64,000 bases of DNA from the NCBI GenBank assembly GCA_030068145.1, contig JAPJBO010000122.1:299245-363244 (forward strand), in the 5' to 3' direction. Below, in pieces: positions 60,478 through 64,000 of the stretch. The notes under the pieces were generated by a model. It did not search any database. It saw only the letters and a program-made list of their open reading frames with translations, and was not told where the DNA came from. The position numbers and the translations under genes are program-made. This stretch comes from Diplonema papillatum. Lineage: Eukaryota > Euglenozoa > Diplonemea > Diplonemida > Diplonemidae. The number at the start of each line of letters is the position of its first letter. Position 1 is the first letter of the stretch.

Positions 60478-60788
60478 CAGGGCTTACGCTCCGTTTTCGG
60501 TCTCAAAGAAAATGCGTGTGGTCCACACGTGGGCGCTTAAGGTTCGAGGGGAAAAAAACCTTCCCCTTATGTGCGACTGCAAAAAGAAAGAGCTTCGCTA
60601 GGTAGATACTGGACTTGGCGACACCTGGCTGTGCGGCCTTGACCACTGGTGGGCCTAGACTCTCCTGCATGTGGGCCAATAAATCAAAATCCTCATGTGG
60701 TACCGATGGATCCACACGTGGGAGGACAATTGTCCAAAAAGAATCAACGTGTGGATCTACACGTTCCACACGTGGAGCGTAAGCCCCG
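60478..60788 (+). mobile_element. hAT-like MITE, copy 3 (311 bp)
   Basis: Ends CAGGGCTTACGCTCC and GGAGCGTAAGCCCCG (one base changed in the 3' end). Perfect 8-bp target duplication GGGTGGAC at 60470-60477 and 60789-60796. Body as in the other two copies. Confidence 0.96.
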
Positions 60789-60804
60789 GGGTGGACCTCG
60801 AGAG

Positions 60805-60960
60805 GAGGTGCTTGGAATGTATGTGCTAACACCGTGTCCATGTCTGCACCGTGATATCGGCCTTCAAGGTACCGACACACGAGCGGACCATCGTCAGCGC
60901 GGAACCTGATTGACTGCAGACAGGACTGCGATGTAAGTCTGGGTAGGCAGACCGATATTC
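60805..60960 (+). repeat. Dispersed repeat family B, copy 5
   Basis: GTGCTTGGAATGTATGTGCT, CACCGTGATATCGGCCTTCA, CGCGGAACCTGATTGACTGC. It starts right beside MITE copy 3. Confidence 0.75.
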
Positions 60961-62044
60961 TCGGCCATCGCAACTTCCTTTATTCGAAACGTGTTGTGAA
61001 AGGTGGGGCCTACACGTGGAGATAGAGTCAGCGACTGATGTCGGACAAAGTGTATTTGAATACCCTGTTTCTAGGTTCGTCAATCTACATTTCGTCCGGC
61101 ACCAAATTATCGTTTATAATGGGCAAAGTGTATAGCTTTCCGTGGTACAAAGTGTACCTTAAGATACCACTGCCTTTTTTTTTTGGGAGGGCCCGTTCCA
61201 GGCATTCTCCCTTGCTCCCCGCCCCCCTCTGGTCACCAGTTGGTCCGGTCCGGATTCCATACTGGTTCTTGTTAAGAAGCAAGGTCTCCGGTTGACAGTC
61301 GATGCGGGGTGAGGTCTTTTCGGCTGGCCATAGCTTGGAAACAAAAAGGGCGGAATAGCAAGGTTGCGGTATTCTTCATCGGTTGGGTTTTTGCTGGTCC
61401 GGCCTATTTTCGCTTGGGGGGCATTGCATCTTCGTTAGGGTGGTATCAATACGTTGAGGTGAGGAAGGAACGAGTAAGAAGAAGAGATTGTTGCCACCTG
61501 TCACCCGACCTTTCTGCGCTCGTTTGCTACTTTCATATGGCATACTGTCTTACTTTTACTTGTCAGTTGTGCCCTGTACTTTTCCACAGGGACTCAGGGC
61601 GGTAACCCTTCTCGCTTGAAAGTGCCGGCTTATACACATATAGACAGACTATTTTTGGTCTGTGCCTCGAGTCTGCGCCGCGACCTGACGAAGCGTAGCA
61701 GGTCCTTGTAGCTGCCCTGGTACTTCTTGAAAGTGTCGGCTTATTGCAGCTCTTTCTTCGGCCTTGGCCTCCCTCTACCTGGTGTCAGTGCAACTCGAGT
61801 GCAGAAAAGTCGAGTGGTGCGGTGGAAAAACTATCTCATTCACTCGAAAAGGTAGTTTTCTGCACTCGTAGCTTTCCAGTGCGGCACTCGTGCACACTCG
61901 TGGCACACTGGAAAACCACTCCTACAGAAAGCTGCCTTTTGTTTTCGAGAATGAATAGCTATTTTACTTTTTCGTTGTTGACACCATGATTTCAGTGTTC
62001 TCGTGCCTTTGGCGGTATGTTGGGGGTTCTTTCTTTACCGTTGG
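60961..62044. other. Intergenic, nothing recognised
   Basis: Only a short mixed repeat at about 61795-61920 built around GTGCAGAAAA, CACTCG and CACTCGTG, partly inverted (TGCAGAAAAGTCGAGTG and CACTCGAAAAGGTAGTTTTC). No gene. Confidence 0.5.
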
Positions 62045-62210
62045 TATTTCTGAACATGCATGTGTCGTGTCCTACTAGCGCCACGTATTATTCCTTTAAG
62101 CCACAGACACATAAGGCAGACGATCATCAGCACGGATCCCGAGTGTTGGCAGATACGAAGCGATGTGAGTCTGCTTTGCAAGGTCGCTGTGCGTACCCGG
62201 CACCTACCGT
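62045..62210 (+). repeat. Dispersed repeat family B, copy 6
   Basis: CCTTTAAGCCACAGACACAT, GCAGACGATCATCAGCACGG and AAGCGATGTGAGTCTGCTTT align with the middle and end of family B. Confidence 0.75.
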
Positions 62211-62467
62211 GTGTGCAATCACTTTGGCGCCCGCTTTAGGACTACGCCAGAACACCCGAACAAAAGTATCGCAGGCATGCAAATGTTTAACGGGTTTTGT
62301 TGAAAGGCTTTACTTTTTCAGTGCTGGTCACTGCAGAAGCCTTTTGCTTTTTAGAATGAAAGTTCGCTTTTTAGGGGGGCTTAAGAAAAGATGAAATTGT
62401 GCACCAAGCAAGAGAGAGGAATGACTGACACTGGTGGATGTTCATAAAAAGAAGGTAAATTTCCCTT

Positions 62468-63080
62468 ATATCCCGCCCCTAACAAATATGTGCCCTTATA
62501 TCCCGGTTCAAAACAAATTTGGTGCCCCTATATCCCGGTTCAAAACAAATATGTGCCCTTATATCCCGAACCGGGATATAAGGGCACCAAATTTGTTTTG
62601 AACCGGGATATAAGGGCACCAAGTTTGTTTTGGACCCAAGATACTGGGGCCAAAAAAAATCGAAAAAAGTTCCAAAAAAGTTCAAAAAAAGTTCGAAAAA
62701 AGTTCGAAAAAAGTTCGAAAAAAGTTCGAAAAAAGTTCGAAAAAAGTTCGAAAAAAGTTCGAATTTGGTCAATTCTTTGTCAGAAGTTTGGTCCAGTTCA
62801 AAATTTGGGTCAAAATTTGGTTGAGTTTTTGGACAGTCTTGGGCGGTCCACCGAACCCACACAGAAGTATGTCGAAAGCCAACACTGATGCAGCCGAAGA
62901 ATTTTGGACCCAAATTTTGGACCCAAATTTTGGACCCAAATTTTGGACCCAAAATTTCAGACCCAAATTTTGGACCTGCCCTAAAACCCCGGTTCAAAAC
63001 AAATTTGGTGCCCTTATATCCCGAACAGGGATATAAGGGCACAAATTTGTTTTGACCGGGATATAAGGGCATTACACCTA
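62468..63080. repeat. Palindromic repeat block (TATATCCCGG family)
   Basis: A 32-33-bp unit (GTGCCCTTATATCCCGGTTC, AAAACAAATTTG) occurs three times forward, then at least twice inverted around CCCGAACCGGG near 62570. The pair is repeated at 62995-63075. Between them lie an 11-12-bp run (GTTCGAAAAAA)n at about 62680-62765 and a 15-bp run (GGACCCAAATTTT)n at about 62903-62975. Open frames on both strands here are repeat artefacts. Confidence 0.9.
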
Positions 63081-64000
63081 AAAAGAATCATGGTGCCTAG
63101 TGCGATTTAAAAGAATTCCCTCCCTCGTCTTGTAAGGTGGGGGAAGACTGATATTCTAAATAATCTCGGTGTTCAATTTTTTGAGGCGCCTGGCCGGCAT
63201 CCACTGATGTCCGCACAAGCTCAAGGTTTGAGGCTTGCGGAACGACTCACCATGCGTTCTGTTCTTCGCTTTCTGTGTTTGAACGGCGGACTAAGGGGTG
63301 GGGGGTCGGGGGGTCGGTCGACTCATTCTGCGGGTCGACTCATTACTGTATGCTACAATGAGTTGACCCTTTTTTCGGCACGTACCTTTTTATTAATTTC
63401 TGAACGTTGATGGTCGAGCCACCACGCAGTGTCGTATTGCGTGTGTGAAACCTCTTTACTCCGTTTCTGATGGTGGGCGGTACACGTTTCACGTTCTACA
63501 ATGGTACAGCGACGGTGGGCGCGCGGTTTATGTAAGCATTTTCAAGCGGCCACCTGACTGTTGCTAATGGTTCCAGCCAGCCCTAGTACGGCTGCCACTT
63601 CCCAGTGCGCTTCCGAGGACCCTTGACCCACGCAGCACTATAAAATTATATAGCGTTGTCCAATCAGGAACCTTGACACGTTTTTGCGACGGCGGAGATG
63701 CCTTCGCTGCCGTGACACCACTTATCGGTGCGCTTCTCGTGCCGGCTGTGTTTCCTCGTGTTTTAGACGCTTTTCCTTGACAACGTCAACGTCTACTCCT
63801 CATCGACATTGCTGTTGCAGGCACGTCCTGTCGTCAGAGCCCACCTTGTCTTCTTTGTCGGCTCGTTGTTTGGCTTGTCAGCATCAGTTAAAGCGGGAGC
63901 TTCTTGTCTCGTTTGCATTGTTTAGAGTTTTCCAATGTTGGGTGTGTCCTGTTGGGTGGGTCCTACTTATCAGCCACGGGGGTGGCTCGCCAGCACCCAC
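63081..64000. other. Intergenic to window edge, nothing recognised
   Basis: No gene, RNA or tandem repeat is recognised. A short GGGTCGACTCATT duplication occurs at about 63308-63345. Confidence 0.5.

Noticed and set aside
62479..63072. 197-codon minus-strand Phe/Gly-rich protein
   Set aside because: Made entirely of short tandem and inverted repeats.

Overview
This is a window of nuclear DNA from a eukaryote, very probably a unicellular protist. Genes are sparse, coding stretches are strongly GC-rich compared with the DNA between them, and GT-AG introns can be placed by protein homology. There are no operons, Shine-Dalgarno sites or bacterial gene families. Coding and non-coding DNA contrast strongly and nearly all recognisable genes lie on the minus strand, which would suit a euglenozoan such as a diplonemid. 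That assignment is a guess, because I found no diagnostic spliced-leader gene.

Genes I can support, left to right, all on the minus strand unless stated: a long coiled-coil protein (3947-6040), a membrane-anchored SPRY-like protein (8699-9250), a PRA1-family membrane protein (12908-13366), the first exon of an unknown gene (16017-16285), a two-exon EndoG-like nuclease (19246-20861), a two-exon endonuclease/exonuclease/phosphatase-fold enzyme (21413-22865), a tail-anchored beta-trefoil lectin-like protein (26254-27354), a first exon with a DUF4470-like domain (34764-35015), a zinc-ribbon protein (37278-38288), an ankyrin-repeat protein (41990-42910) and a 1300-residue PDZ/PH-like scaffold (44481-48383). 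A few weaker hypothetical exons are listed separately. The genes do not form an obvious pathway.

Between the genes the window is a mosaic of repeats. A 44-bp satellite of about 130 copies fills 28951-34771, and each unit carries intron-like GTGAGT, CTGAC and AG signals. Other tandem arrays have units of 16, 63, about 64, 77, 105, about 120, about 132 and about 160 bp. Several arrays begin at, or contain, a 5' splice site or gene end. Many genes are flanked by truncated copies of themselves. Dispersed families of about 50-310 bp recur across the window. They include three hAT-like MITEs with 8-bp target duplications at 56-61 kb, a T-tailed SINE-like family and several anonymous families. Three fragments of the 3' end of large-subunit rRNA lie far from any rDNA. 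At least three long, perfect or near-perfect palindromes are present. The right-hand 15 kb (48.4-64 kb) has no convincing protein gene and is almost entirely repeat-derived.
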